This document shows, piece after piece, positions 38,000-47,110 of a stretch of DNA of 64,000 nucleotides. Each line of letters starts with the position of its first letter. The stretch's first letter is position 1. Location: NCBI GenBank assembly GCA_963728285.1, contig CAVSJR010000002.1, positions 62,001 through 126,000 on the forward strand. The letters are read 5' to 3'. The notes beneath the pieces were generated by a model. It saw only the letters and a list, made by a program, of their open reading frames with translations. It made no database searches and was not told the DNA's origin. Both the position numbers and the translations under genes were made by a program. The DNA comes from CAVSJR01 sp963728285 (GTDB taxonomy: Bacteria > Actinomycetota > UBA4738 > HRBIN12).

Positions 38000-39282
38000 T
38001 CCTCCCCCTCCACGCGGAGCACGCTCTCGACCGCCTCCACGGAGGCCAGCCCCTCGAGATCCGCGACCGACGCCTGAAGCGAGGCATCCTTCGCGCTGTG
38101 CGAGATGAACACGAGTTGCGCGTCGTCGCCGAGGCCCTCCTGCCACACGTGCCGGATGGACACGCCGTGGCGTCCGAAGACGGCGGCGATCTCGGCCAGG
38201 ACGCCGGGGCGGTCCTCGACCTGGAGCAGGACGTAGTACTCGCTGTGCGTCTCCCCCATCGGCCTGATGCCGCGCTCCAGCCGCCGTGCGGATCCGATCG
38301 CCCGGCCGCCGTGAAGCAGGTGGCCGGCGACCGCGATGAGGTCGCCGACGACCGACGTCGCCGTTGGCTCGCCGCCGGCGCCGCGACCGTAGAACATGAG
38401 CTCGCCGACGGCCTCCCCCTCCACGAAGACGGCGTTGAAGGAGCCGCGCACCGATGCGAGCGGATGCTCGGACGGGATCATGGCGGGATGCACCCGGGCC
38501 ACCACCGCGCCGTCCTCGAGCTCGGCGACGGCCAGCAGCTTCACGACGTAGCCGAGGCGGCGAGCGAACTCGATGTCCTGCTTCGTGACCCCGGCGATCC
38601 CCTCGCGGTAGACGTCGTCGGCCGTCACGAGGGAGTCGAACGCGATGGAGGCCAGGATGGCGCACTTCGCCGCCGCGTCGTGGCCCTCGACGTCGGCGGC
38701 GGGGTTCGCCTCCGCGTAGCCGAGCCGCTGCGCCTCCGCCAGCGCGTCGTCGAACGACATCCCGTCGTCGCTCATCCTCGTGAGGACGTAGTTCGTCGTG
38801 CCGTTCACGATGCCCATCAGCCGACGGACGCGCTCGCCGGCCAGCGACTCCCTGAGCGGCCGGATCAGCGGGATGCCGCCGGCCACGGCGGCCTCGAAGG
38901 CGAGATCCACGCCCTTGGCGTCCGCTCGGTCGAACAGCTCGCGACCGTGGGCGGCGAGGAGCTCCTTGTTCGCGGTCACGACGGGCTTGCCGTGATCGAT
39001 CGCGGCGAGCACGAGCTCCAGCGCCGGATCGGTCCCGCCCATCAGCTCGCACACCACGTCGACGTCGGGATCCGAGACCACCTCCCGGGGATCTGCGGTG
39101 AAGCGCGACGGATCCAGCGGGACGTCGCGAGGCGCCGACGGATCCCGAACCGCGACCCTCGTGACCTCGAGGCGCGTGTCCGTTCGCAGCGCGATCTCGG
39201 CCTCATGGTCGTGCAGCAGGCGGATGACGGCGGCTCCGACGGTGCCGCAGCCCAGCATGCCGACGCGGACGACGTCGCTCAT
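37996..39282 (-). CDS. hom: Homoserine dehydrogenase
   Basis: The 428-residue enzyme reduces aspartate semialdehyde to homoserine with NAD(P)H. It has GCGTVG, the ANKELLAAHG loop, the catalytic GGIPLIRPLRESL and NGTTNYVLT, and a C-terminal ACT domain from about residue 345, which normally mediates threonine feedback. ATG 39282 overlaps the stop of the lysA fusion gene as ATGA. It is the standard actinobacterial two-domain form. Confidence 0.96.
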   Translation of the reverse strand: MSDVVRVGMLGCGTVGAAVIRLLHDHEAEIALRTDTRLEVTRVAVRDPSAPRDVPLDPSRFTADPREVVSDPDVDVVCELMGGTDPALELVLAAIDHGKPVVTANKELLAAHGRELFDRADAKGVDLAFEAAVAGGIPLIRPLRESLAGERVRRLMGIVNGTTNYVLTRMSDDGMSFDDALAEAQRLGYAEANPAADVEGHDAAAKCAILASIAFDSLVTADDVYREGIAGVTKQDIEFARRLGYVVKLLAVAELEDGAVVARVHPAMIPSEHPLASVRGSFNAVFVEGEAVGELMFYGRGAGGEPTATSVVGDLIAVAGHLLHGGRAIGSARRLERGIRPMGETHSEYYVLLQVEDRPGVLAEIAAVFGRHGVSIRHVWQEGLGDDAQLVFISHSAKDASLQASVADLEGLASVEAVESVLRVEGEE

Positions 39283-41228
39283 CGGGCCTCCCTCCCCAGC
39301 CACCGCGCCATCAGGATCTCGTCCTCGTAGCCGTAGGACTTGCGCGACTGACGGGCCAGGCGCCCCTCCTCGACGAACCCGAACTTGCGGTAGAGGGCCA
39401 CCGCGGCCGTGTTGTCGGGATAGACGGAGAGCACGACCTTCTCCACGCCGACGCTTCGCGCCCATCGCAGCGCCTCGGCGAGCAGCGCCGAGCCGACCCC
39501 GCCGCCGCGGCGATCGGGAGAGACCGCGATGCCGAGCGTGGCGACGTGCCGAGCGACGGGATGCCCCTCGCGCTGCACCGAGACATGCCCAACCACCCGG
39601 CGATCCGCGACGGCGACGAGCTGCGCCTGGTCGTCGCTCCAGGATTGCTTGAAACGGCGCCGGTAGAACCTCGCCGGCCGCTGCGCATCCTCGCTTCGAA
39701 CGTAGCGCTGCTCCCCCACGACCTCGCGCCACATCTCGAGGAACGACGCGGCATCCCGAGGCTTGGCCGGACGAACGGCCACATCCTGTGGGATGCGGAT
39801 GTTCGGGTCGCTGTGGACGACGGCGGTCTCCAGACGATCCATGTCGGTGGCGTCCTCGCGGCGAAGCCACAACTCGCTGCCGCCCAAGCGAACGGCGGCG
39901 ACGGCCGGCCGGCCGATGCGGTTGTAGTTGCTGGCCATCGAATACGTGTACGCGCCGGTGGCCGCGAAGGCGACCAACCCCCCGGGAGCGATGTCGGCCG
40001 GCAGCTCGGCATCCTGCGCGAGGACGTCTCCCGACTCACAATGCTTGCCGACGATCGTGAATCGCGTGGATGGATCCTTGAGCGGAGCGCCCGCGGACGC
40101 CACCGTGAACCGCGCGCCGTAGAGCATCGGCCGGATGTTGTCGGACATCCCCCCGTCGACGGCGAGAAGCGGTCCTTGCCCGCCCTCTCGCTTGATCGAA
40201 CCGACGCGATAGAGGGTGACCACGGCGTTGGCGATGAGCGACCGGCCGGGCTCGACGATCAGGCTCGGCGGGGAGAGGGCGCGCTGCTCCGAGGCCACGA
40301 GCACCCGCCCGAGGACCCGGGACGCGAGCGCCGACAACGCCAGCGGCTCCTCCTTCGTGTACGTGACCCCGAAGCCGCCTCCGATGTCGATGACGCCCGT
40401 CCGCACGCCGGCGCTTCGCTCGAGCTCGGCGAGCAGATCGAGCAGCGTATCCACCGCCTCGACGTAGGGCTCCGGGCGAAGCACCTGCGAGCCGATGTGC
40501 GCGTGCAGGCCCTCGTACCGCACGCCCGGGAGGGAGTGCGCCAGCCGGACCACGTCGGGCGCCCGCGCCAGCGGCGTGCCGAACTTCGACCCGACGGCGC
40601 CGGTCTCGACCGCCGGGTGGGTGCCGGCCTCGACCTCCGGAATGATGCGGATCAGCACCGGCTGCACGAGGCCGCGGGCCCGCGCGATCCGGTCGAGCCG
40701 CTCGAGCTCCTCCGCGTTGTCGACGATGACGAAGGCGCACCCCGCGGACACGGCGAGCTCGAGCTCGCGATCGGACTTGTTGTTGCCGTGCAGGACGACG
40801 TGATGTCCGGCGACGCCGGCGCGCAGACACGCGTCGAGCTCGCCCTCGGTCGCGACGAGGAGGTCGATCCCCTCCTTTACCGCGATCCGAATGACCGCAT
40901 GCGACGTGAATGCCTTGACGGCGTACAGGACGCGCGGGAACTGGGAGCGGAGCGCTCGGCACCGCGCTCGCAGATCCTCCTCGTCGACCACGAGCAACGG
41001 CGTTCCGTAGCGAGCGGCGAGCTCCTCCGCCGCGACGCCGCCGATCTCCAGCCCATTCGGTCCGAACGCGGCGGTCGACGGCCACGGGTTGCCGGCGCGA
41101 CGGCGCGGGCCCGTCCCTTCATCGCGATCGGGGGTCGCCTCCGGGGGCGGCGACCAGATCGGCGGCGTGGATCCGCCGAGCGGCGCGGGTTGCTCCGGCG
41201 CGACGGGACGCCGGGGCTCACGCCGCAT
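39279..41228 (-). CDS. lysA: Diaminopimelate decarboxylase fused to a GNAT acetyltransferase
   Basis: The 649-residue protein joins two domains in one uninterrupted frame. Residues about 55-468 are LysA, which makes lysine from meso-diaminopimelate: PLP lysine Lys105 in YAVKAFTSH, HAHIGSQ, GGGFGVTY and the active-site Cys397 in GKHCESGDV. A linker of about 15 residues leads to a GNAT domain (about 483-649) with the acetyl-CoA loop RRGGGVGSALL at 573-583 and a GFVEEG end. The N-terminus has a 50-residue Pro-rich extension. ATG 41228 overlaps the argS end by 11 bases. The substrate of the acetyltransferase is unknown. Confidence 0.9.
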   Translation of the reverse strand: MRREPRRPVAPEQPAPLGGSTPPIWSPPPEATPDRDEGTGPRRRAGNPWPSTAAFGPNGLEIGGVAAEELAARYGTPLLVVDEEDLRARCRALRSQFPRVLYAVKAFTSHAVIRIAVKEGIDLLVATEGELDACLRAGVAGHHVVLHGNNKSDRELELAVSAGCAFVIVDNAEELERLDRIARARGLVQPVLIRIIPEVEAGTHPAVETGAVGSKFGTPLARAPDVVRLAHSLPGVRYEGLHAHIGSQVLRPEPYVEAVDTLLDLLAELERSAGVRTGVIDIGGGFGVTYTKEEPLALSALASRVLGRVLVASEQRALSPPSLIVEPGRSLIANAVVTLYRVGSIKREGGQGPLLAVDGGMSDNIRPMLYGARFTVASAGAPLKDPSTRFTIVGKHCESGDVLAQDAELPADIAPGGLVAFAATGAYTYSMASNYNRIGRPAVAAVRLGGSELWLRREDATDMDRLETAVVHSDPNIRIPQDVAVRPAKPRDAASFLEMWREVVGEQRYVRSEDAQRPARFYRRRFKQSWSDDQAQLVAVADRRVVGHVSVQREGHPVARHVATLGIAVSPDRRGGGVGSALLAEALRWARSVGVEKVVLSVYPDNTAAVALYRKFGFVEEGRLARQSRKSYGYEDEILMARWLGREAR

Positions 41229-42904
41229 CCTCACGCTCCATCGACTCGGGCGCCGAGACGCCGAGCAGCTCCAGCACGTTCGCGATCGACTGTTTCGTCG
41301 CACGCGAGAGCCACAGCCGCGCCTGCGTCAGCTCCTCGTCGTCGGAGAGCACGCGACAGGCCGTATAGAAGCGGTGAAACCTCGCCGCGAGGTCCTGCGC
41401 GTAGTGCGTCAGCTTGTACGGAGCCCGAAGCTCCGCCGCCGTCCGAATGAGCCCGGGCAGCTCCGAGATGCCCCGCAGCAGGTCGAGCTCCGCCTCGTCC
41501 TCGAGTCGGGAGAGGTCCACGTCGTTCACCGGACGCAGGACGACCCCGCGGTCGGCTGCGTTGCGCAGGATGCTCGCGATGCGGGCGTGGCCGTACTGCA
41601 CGTAGTAGACGGGGTTGTCCATGCTCTGTCGCTTCACGACGTCGATGTCGAACGCCATGGCCGAATCGTTGGACTGCGACAGGAGCGTGAATCGCGCGGC
41701 GTCCGCACCGACCTCGTCGATGAGCTCGTCCAGGGAGATGAAGGTCCCCGCGCGCTTGCTCATCTTCACCGGCTCGCCGGCGCGAAGGAAGGAGACGAAC
41801 TGGTAGAGCACCATCTCAAGCGCCGCCGCGTCGTACCCCATCGCCTGGGCGGCGCCGGTCACCCGACGCACGTCGCCGTGATGGTCGGCCCCCCAGACGT
41901 AGACCAGCCGGTCGAAGCCACGGGCGAACTTGTCGACGATGTAGGCGCAGTCGGCCGCGAAGTACGTGTGGAGGCCGTTGCTGCGGATGAGCACCCGGTC
42001 CTTGTCGTCGCCGTACGCCGACGACCGGAACCAGACGGCGCCGTCCGCGTCGTAGACGGCACCCGCCTCGCGCAGCCTCGCGACGGCGCGCCTCGATCTC
42101 GCCGGACTCCGCGAGCTCCCGCTCGGACTTGTAGGTGTCGAATCGGACGCCGAAGCGATCGAGGGTGCGCTCGATGCCGGCGAGCACGACGCGCGCGCCC
42201 TCCGCCCGCAGGCGGGCATGGCGCTCGGCGGCCGGCAGGTCCGCGAGCGAGTCGCCGAACCGCCCGACGATGTCCCGCGCCACGTCGACCACGTACTCGC
42301 CGTGATACCCGTCCTCCGGCACCTCGGCCTCTCGGCCGATCAGCTCGAGGTAGCGTGCCTCGACCGACGCGCCGAAGAGCTCCATCTGGCCGCCGGCGTC
42401 GTTGAAGTAGTACTCGCGCTCCACGGAGAACCCCGCGGCCTCGAGCAGCCGCGCGAGCGCGTCCCCCAGGGCAGCGTTCCGTGCGTGCCCGATGTGCAGG
42501 GGGCCCGTCGGGTTGGCGGAGAGGAACTCGACCTGCGCGGACACGCCCGTCGGGGCCGCCCGCCCGTACGCGTCCCCCCGTTCGACGGCCTCCCGCAGCA
42601 CGTCGTGGAGCCAGTCGTCCCGCAGGCGGAAGTTGATGAAGCCGGGCCCCGCCACCTCCGGCTCTGCAGCGAGGATCCCCCCGGCCGGGATGGCGGCGAC
42701 GATCGCTTGGGCGACGTCCCGGGGCTGGCGGCCGATTCGACCGGCGAGCGCCAACGCGACGTTGGTGGAGAAGTCGCCGAACCGCTTGTCCCGCGGCGTG
42801 TCGATGCCGATCGGGACGTCGGCGGGAATCTCGGGCAGGCCCAGGTCGCCGCCGGCCTTGGCGATCGCATCCCGGACGAGCTGTCGGAGCGTCTCCTCGA
42901 TCAT
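41218..42904 (-). CDS. argS: Arginyl-tRNA synthetase ArgS; frameshift
   Basis: ArgS charges tRNA-Arg. The class I signature PLHIGH is in ANPTGPLHIGHARNA and KMSK in VKMSKRAGTF; the C-terminal DALR anticodon-binding domain is complete. Near 42086, after ELAESGEIEAR, the frame changes and VARLREAGAVYDADG continues one base away. Length is 3n+1, so one surplus base is the simple explanation in an essential gene. The start is ATG 42904, with GGTGGG upstream. A tRNA-Arg gene lies 88 bases away on the other strand. Corrected length is about 561 residues. Confidence 0.92.
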
Positions 42905-42976
42905 CCCACCACGGCCGGCGTACCCGAGCCGGCCCTCACGCAGAGCCTAGCCCACGGTCGCGCGGGGGCGCGTTGC

Positions 42977-42982
42977 TAGACT
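42977..42982 (+). promoter_or_regulatory. Possible -10 box for the tRNA-Arg gene
   Basis: TAGACT ends 10 bases before the mature tRNA end, giving a transcript with a very short 5' leader. No clear -35 hexamer was found at 16-19 bases upstream. Confidence 0.4.
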
Positions 42983-42992
42983 TCCCCAGGCC

Positions 42993-43064
<72 letters not shown>

Positions 43065-43100
43065 CGACATGTGATGTCTCCGGGCTCCCCGCCTCCCACG

Positions 43101-44171
43101 TCATCGTTCCTTCGCCCGCCACCCGTCTGGCACGGGCAGGGGAGCGTCAGACGCCCCCATACACGTCGGAGGCCCCGGCAGGTGCCGGGGCCTCCGTGAT
43201 TCGCGAACGTCCGAGACGTTGCGCGTGTGCTCTCGCTTATGCGGTTCCTCGTTGCGCGGCGTAATCCCGAAGCTCGCGAGGAACTTGAGATCGTCGGGCT
43301 GGTCGAGGCGGTACACACCCCCGACCCCCGAGCACGTCGAGCTGAACCCGAACGACGTCACCGCGAGCACCAGGTTGGAATCCGTGTCGTCGAAGGTCGG
43401 GCCCCCCGAGTCGCCGAAGCACGTCCCACTCGGGTGCGGCACGCCCTTGTTGTTGGACAACAGCACGAACGTGTCCGGCGGAGAGCCGTGGAGGGTGTTG
43501 AGCTTCACATCGCCCTTCAGGCGCCTGTCCCCGCCCTCCTCGGTGAAGGGGCCGCTCTTCGTGAGCCCGTAGCCGACGACCTCGAAGAGGTGGTGGGGCC
43601 GTCCGGCGTATCGATCGATGTAGTCGAGCTTCGGGATCCTGCCGTACGTGTCCATCGGCATCGAGTCGTCCAACACGACGACCCCGGCATCGTGCACGTA
43701 GAACGGCGCGTCCGCGAACTCCGGGTGCGGATACGACGTTCCTCGGTGCCAGAAGCGGCTCGAGTTCAAGAAGGCGGCCCGGTCCTCGTACCGCTGCTGG
43801 TTCTCGTCGCGGTCGTAGTCCGCGCTGTCCGGGAAGCCGTCGAAGTGAGCGACCTCGCTGGTGTCGAACCAGATGTCGTTCCCGCCCGATCCGTCGCCTC
43901 CGTGCCTCGTCGTCGACTCGCCGTCGAGGCCGACCCCGTACGTGCAGTGCCCGGCCGTGACGATCACGGTGGAGGTGAGCATCGTCGCGGAGCACGTGAA
44001 CCAGCCGCCCGGATCGTCGAACCGGTCGTCGATGTAATCGGCGTCGAAGAAGATCAGCTCTCCGACGTATGGATGTTCTCCGGCGTCCCGATGGCCTCCG
44101 GTGATCGCCGACGCTGGAGCGGCCGAGAGCACCACGGCCGCCACGGCGAGCAGGGCGAGCTTTCTCATCAT
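43101..44171 (-). CDS. Secreted trypsin-like serine protease (S1 family)
   Basis: The 356-residue protein has a signal peptide (MMRKLALLAVAAVVLSAAPASA) and a trypsin domain with the triad His in TAGHC, Asp in HDAGVVVLDD and Ser in FGDSGGP. Cysteines near the His and Ser suggest disulfides. It would act outside the cell. The ATG 44171 is chosen because AAAGGAG lies 7 bases upstream; further ATGs to 44198 lack this. The domain is complete by about residue 300; the last 45 residues are basic and include a strong hairpin at 43168-43195, so the true end may be earlier and the tail may be an artefact of a lost stop. Confidence 0.82.
   Translation of the reverse strand: MMRKLALLAVAAVVLSAAPASAITGGHRDAGEHPYVGELIFFDADYIDDRFDDPGGWFTCSATMLTSTVIVTAGHCTYGVGLDGESTTRHGGDGSGGNDIWFDTSEVAHFDGFPDSADYDRDENQQRYEDRAAFLNSSRFWHRGTSYPHPEFADAPFYVHDAGVVVLDDSMPMDTYGRIPKLDYIDRYAGRPHHLFEVVGYGLTKSGPFTEEGGDRRLKGDVKLNTLHGSPPDTFVLLSNNKGVPHPSGTCFGDSGGPTFDDTDSNLVLAVTSFGFSSTCSGVGGVYRLDQPDDLKFLASFGITPRNEEPHKREHTRNVSDVRESRRPRHLPGPPTCMGASDAPLPVPDGWRAKER
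43168..43195. terminator. Strong GC-rich hairpin
   Basis: GGAGGCCCCGGC and GCCGGGGCCTCC form a perfect 12-bp stem with a 4-base loop. On the minus strand it lies inside the last codons of the trypsin gene; on the plus strand it is about 100 bases after the tRNA. No T-run follows on either side. Its strength fits a terminator. Confidence 0.5.
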
Positions 44172-44220
44172 GCGGGGGCTCCTTTCCCTCATGCGCAATC
44201 CGTCGCGGAAGCGACGGAAG

Positions 44221-44403
44221 GTCGTCGTCGCCGACGTCGTGGTGGCGAGTGCAGTCGGACATCGAGGAATCGGCGTCGCGCTCGTTGAGGCGACTCGCGA
44301 GGCCGGCTGCGAATTCCTGCACGTCGACTTCGACTCATCTGCGCAACGTCTCTACCTCGACGCGTGCGGCTTCAAACCAACGAGCCGCCGGCCGATCGAC
44401 GTC
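44221..44403 (+). pseudogene. Remnant of a GNAT acetyltransferase
   Basis: In this frame HRGIGVALVEATREAG is followed by EFLHVDFDSSAQRLYLDACGFKP, which matches the C-terminal half of GNAT proteins with an HVDF strand. No N-terminal half or start codon with signal was seen and the frame runs on into pdxH without a stop. It is part of the 304-base gap between the trypsin gene and pdxH; nothing else was recognised in that gap. It may be a decayed gene or a real gene broken by errors. Confidence 0.5.
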
Positions 44404-44458
44404 ACGTCGAGGCGCCTCGGACCGTCGCGCCCCTCACGGCTCCGGGACGATTTTCGGG

Positions 44459-44464
44459 TACCGT
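44459..44464 (+). promoter_or_regulatory. Weak candidate -10 box for pdxH
   Basis: TACCGT lies 11 bases before the pdxH ATG, inside a GGGACG/CGTCCC inverted repeat (6-bp arms). No -35 is evident and no ribosome binding site precedes the ATG. Confidence 0.3.
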
Positions 44465-44475
44465 CCCGATCACCG

Positions 44476-45102
44476 ATGAGCGATCATCCCGCCCGCACGG
44501 AACGCGCGCTTCATCGACGGGACCTGCACCCGGACCCGATGGCGCAGTTCACGTCCTGGCTCGGCGACGCCGAGGCGGCGGGCGTCCCCCTGCCGAATGC
44601 GATGGGGCTGGCGACGGCCGACGGCGAGGGGCGCCCGTCGGTCCGCCACGTGCTCTTGCGAGGGGTCGACGACGGGTTCGTGTTCTTCACCAACTACGAG
44701 AGCCGCAAGGGCCGTCAGCTCTCGGAGAACCCGCACGCTGCGCTCGTGTTCCTCTGGAAGGCGCTCGAGCGCCAGGTGAACGTGACGGGGACGGTCGCGA
44801 GGGTCTCGACCGAGGAGTCGGAGGCCTACTTCCGAACGCGCCCGCGGGAGGCTCGCATCGGAGCGTGGGCATCGCCCCAGAGCCGGGTGCTCGCCTCGCG
44901 GGAGGAGCTCGACGCCCGCGTCGGCGAGATCGAGGATCGCTATCCGGACGAGATCCCGCTGCCGCCGTTCTGGGGCGGATACCGCCTGACGCCGGACTCC
45001 ATCGAATTCTGGCAGGGACGCCTCCACCGCCTCCACGACCGCTTCCGGTACTCGAGGGACGCCGGCGGCGGGGACTGGCGCGTCGACCGGCTCTCGCCCT
45101 GA
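44476..45102 (+). CDS. pdxH: Pyridoxamine 5'-phosphate oxidase PdxH
   Basis: PdxH oxidises pyridoxamine or pyridoxine 5'-phosphate to pyridoxal 5'-phosphate with FMN. The 208-residue protein has PSVRHVLLRGVDDGFVFFTNYESRKG, ENPHAALVFLWK and the C-terminal FWGGYRLTPDSIEFWQG, all family hallmarks. Start ATG 44476 has no ribosome binding site, so translation may be leaderless. It is followed at 51 bases by the M20 peptidase. PLP made here would serve GlyA, LysA, ThrC and the aminotransferase in the window. Confidence 0.95.
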   Translation: MSDHPARTERALHRRDLHPDPMAQFTSWLGDAEAAGVPLPNAMGLATADGEGRPSVRHVLLRGVDDGFVFFTNYESRKGRQLSENPHAALVFLWKALERQVNVTGTVARVSTEESEAYFRTRPREARIGAWASPQSRVLASREELDARVGEIEDRYPDEIPLPPFWGGYRLTPDSIEFWQGRLHRLHDRFRYSRDAGGGDWRVDRLSP

Positions 45103-45139
45103 CCAGCTCGGTTCCTCGCCGCGCCGGTCGGCCGCGGGG

Positions 45140-45145
45140 TATCGT
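45140..45145 (+). promoter_or_regulatory. Probable -10 box for the M20 peptidase gene
   Basis: TATCGT ends 7 bases before ATG 45153 with no ribosome binding site, the pattern of a leaderless transcript. Confidence 0.45.
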
Positions 45146-45152
45146 TCGGCCC

Positions 45153-46505
45153 ATGGAGACCTCGACGCTTTCCGACGTGATCGCCGACGGCATGCCACGA
45201 ACCATCGCGGAGCTCGAGCGGCTGGTGCGGATCCCCTCCCTGGGCTATCCGGAGTACGACCCCGCGATCGTCCGAGCCTCGGCGGAGGCCACGCGCGACG
45301 TGCTGGCCGACGCCGGCCTCGCCGACGCGCGGCTCCTCGAGCTGGCGGGGGGACACCCGGCGGTGTTCGGCGAGCTGCGCGGCCCGGATGGGGCTCCGAC
45401 CGTCTTGCTCTACGCGCACCACGACGTCCAGCCGGAGGGCCCGCTCGACGAATGGGACTCCCCTCCCTTCGAGCCCTTGATCAAAGACGGCCGCATGTAC
45501 GGGCGCGGAACGTCCGACGACAAGTGCGGGATCGTCGCGCACGCCGCCGCGATCCGGGCGCTCGCACCGACTCCGCCGGTCACGATCAAGGTCGTCGTCG
45601 AGGGCGAGGAGGAGTGCAGCACCGAGCACCTTCCCGAGCTCGTGCGCGGCAACGCCGATCTCCTGCGGGCCGACGTCGCCGTGATCGCCGACTCCGGAAA
45701 CTACCGGGCGGGCGTCCCCACGCTCACCACGTCGATCAGGGGCATCACCGATTGCGTCGTCCAGGTTCGGGTGCTCGAGCAAGCGCAGCACAGCGGCGCG
45801 TACGGCGGCCCGATTCCGGACGCCTACACGGCACTCGCGCGCCTTCTCTCGAAGCTTCACGACGACGACGGCAACGTGGCGATCCCAGGGCTCGCGCGAT
45901 TCACGTGGGGCGGCATGCAGGTGACCGACGAGGAGCTCCGCGACGAGGCGGGGGCGCTTCCGGGCGTGCGGATGATCGGCAAGGGCTCGATCTCCGATCG
46001 CCTCTGGGCGGGCCCCGCCGTGAGCGTCCTCGGCATCGACGGGCCCCGCGTCGCCGGGTCCTCGAACCAGCTGGTTCCGACGGCCAGGGCTCGGGTGAGC
46101 CTCCGCGTCGCTCCCGGCGACGATCCCGTGGCCGCGCACGAGAAGCTCGTCGCCCACCTGAAGGCCTCGGCCCCCTGGGGCGTCGACGTCCAGGTCGAGT
46201 CGGCGGGCGCGTTCGAGGCCGGACACGGATACCTCGTCGATACCGACGTGCCCGCGTACCGGGCCGCGCGGGCGGCGATGGACGAGGCCTGGGGGCGCGA
46301 GACGATCGACACGGGGTCGGGCGGCTCGATCCCCCTGGTCCCCATGCTCGCGGAGACGTTTCCCGGGATCGCGATCCTCCTGTGGGGAGCGAGCGACGAA
46401 CGCTCGTTCCCGCATTCCGTCAACGAGAGCGTCGACCTGGGCGAGCTGGAGCGGCTGGCCCTCGCCGAGGCGCTGTTCCTGCGCAATCTGGCCTCCGCGC
46501 GGTGA
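45153..46505 (+). CDS. M20 family metallopeptidase (dipeptidase)
   Basis: The 450-residue cytoplasmic peptidase has the M20 zinc motifs: AHHDVQP (His and Asp), GRGTSDDK with the bridging Asp, EGEEECS (catalytic Glu), and the later HSGAYGG and SFPHSVNES histidine segment. The inserted dimerisation domain is in the middle. Family members hydrolyse dipeptides or N-acyl amino acids; this one is closest to dipeptidases with the RGTSDDKG motif. It ends 50 bases before the proteasome activator gene. Confidence 0.9.
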   Translation: METSTLSDVIADGMPRTIAELERLVRIPSLGYPEYDPAIVRASAEATRDVLADAGLADARLLELAGGHPAVFGELRGPDGAPTVLLYAHHDVQPEGPLDEWDSPPFEPLIKDGRMYGRGTSDDKCGIVAHAAAIRALAPTPPVTIKVVVEGEEECSTEHLPELVRGNADLLRADVAVIADSGNYRAGVPTLTTSIRGITDCVVQVRVLEQAQHSGAYGGPIPDAYTALARLLSKLHDDDGNVAIPGLARFTWGGMQVTDEELRDEAGALPGVRMIGKGSISDRLWAGPAVSVLGIDGPRVAGSSNQLVPTARARVSLRVAPGDDPVAAHEKLVAHLKASAPWGVDVQVESAGAFEAGHGYLVDTDVPAYRAARAAMDEAWGRETIDTGSGGSIPLVPMLAETFPGIAILLWGASDERSFPHSVNESVDLGELERLALAEALFLRNLASAR

Positions 46506-46542
46506 CGGCCGGGTGGCGTCAAGGTTTCGCGGCGACTGCTGT

Positions 46543-46548
46543 TAGGGT
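46543..46548 (+). promoter_or_regulatory. Probable extended -10 box for bpa
   Basis: TGTTAGGGT contains an extended TGN and TAGGGT, 7 bases before the bpa ATG. This is the leaderless arrangement; no ribosome binding site is present. Confidence 0.5.
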
Positions 46549-46555
46549 GATCCGC

Positions 46556-47104
46556 ATGGACGCCAACACCGCCTCCGACCGGACCGGCCCCTCGGCCGAT
46601 GCGCCGGCCCAGGTCGCGCAGCCGGTCGAAGCCACCACGCCGGCGCAGCCACAACAGGGTCGCCCGGCCGAGACGATCACCGAGCCGGCGAAGCTGCTGC
46701 GGATCGCGAGCATGGTTCGCGAGCTGCTGGATGAGACCAGGCAGGCATCGCTCGACGATCCCGGCCGCGCCCGGCTTCGGAAGATCTACGACCGGTCGGT
46801 CGGCGAGCTGCGCGAGGTCCTGTCGCCCGACCTGCAGGAGGAGCTCGACTCGCTCGCCCCGCCGATGGAGGGCATCCCCAGCGAATCGGAGATCCGCGTG
46901 GCACAGGCCCAGCTCGTCGGCTGGCTCGAGGGCCTCTTCCACGGGATCCAGGCGGCGATGTTCGCCCAGCAGGCCTCGGCCCGCGCGCAATTCGAGGAGC
47001 TTCGCCGGAGGGGCCTCCCCGGCGGCGGCCCTCCTCAACCCGGACCGCCCCAGCCCGGCGGCGTGCCCCCGGAGGGATCCATGGCTCCCGGGCAGTACCT
47101 CTAG
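46556..47104 (+). CDS. bpa: Bacterial proteasome activator Bpa
   Basis: The 182-residue protein matches Bpa (also PafE), the ATP-independent ring that opens the 20S proteasome. A charged helical core (about residues 45-150, REVLSPDLQEELDSLAPPM, AQAQLVGWLEGLFHGIQAAMFAQQ) ends in a Gly/Pro-rich tail and the C-terminal GQYL, the motif that docks into the proteasome alpha ring. An unordered acidic N-terminal tail precedes the core. No proteasome core genes are in this window, so they should be elsewhere. Confidence 0.93.
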   Translation: MDANTASDRTGPSADAPAQVAQPVEATTPAQPQQGRPAETITEPAKLLRIASMVRELLDETRQASLDDPGRARLRKIYDRSVGELREVLSPDLQEELDSLAPPMEGIPSESEIRVAQAQLVGWLEGLFHGIQAAMFAQQASARAQFEELRRRGLPGGGPPQPGPPQPGGVPPEGSMAPGQYL

Positions 47105-47110
47105 CGCCGC

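Noticed and set aside
42905..42992. T-box or other leader regulation of argS
   Set aside because: The gap is too short for a T-box and no specifier loop or T-box sequence is present.
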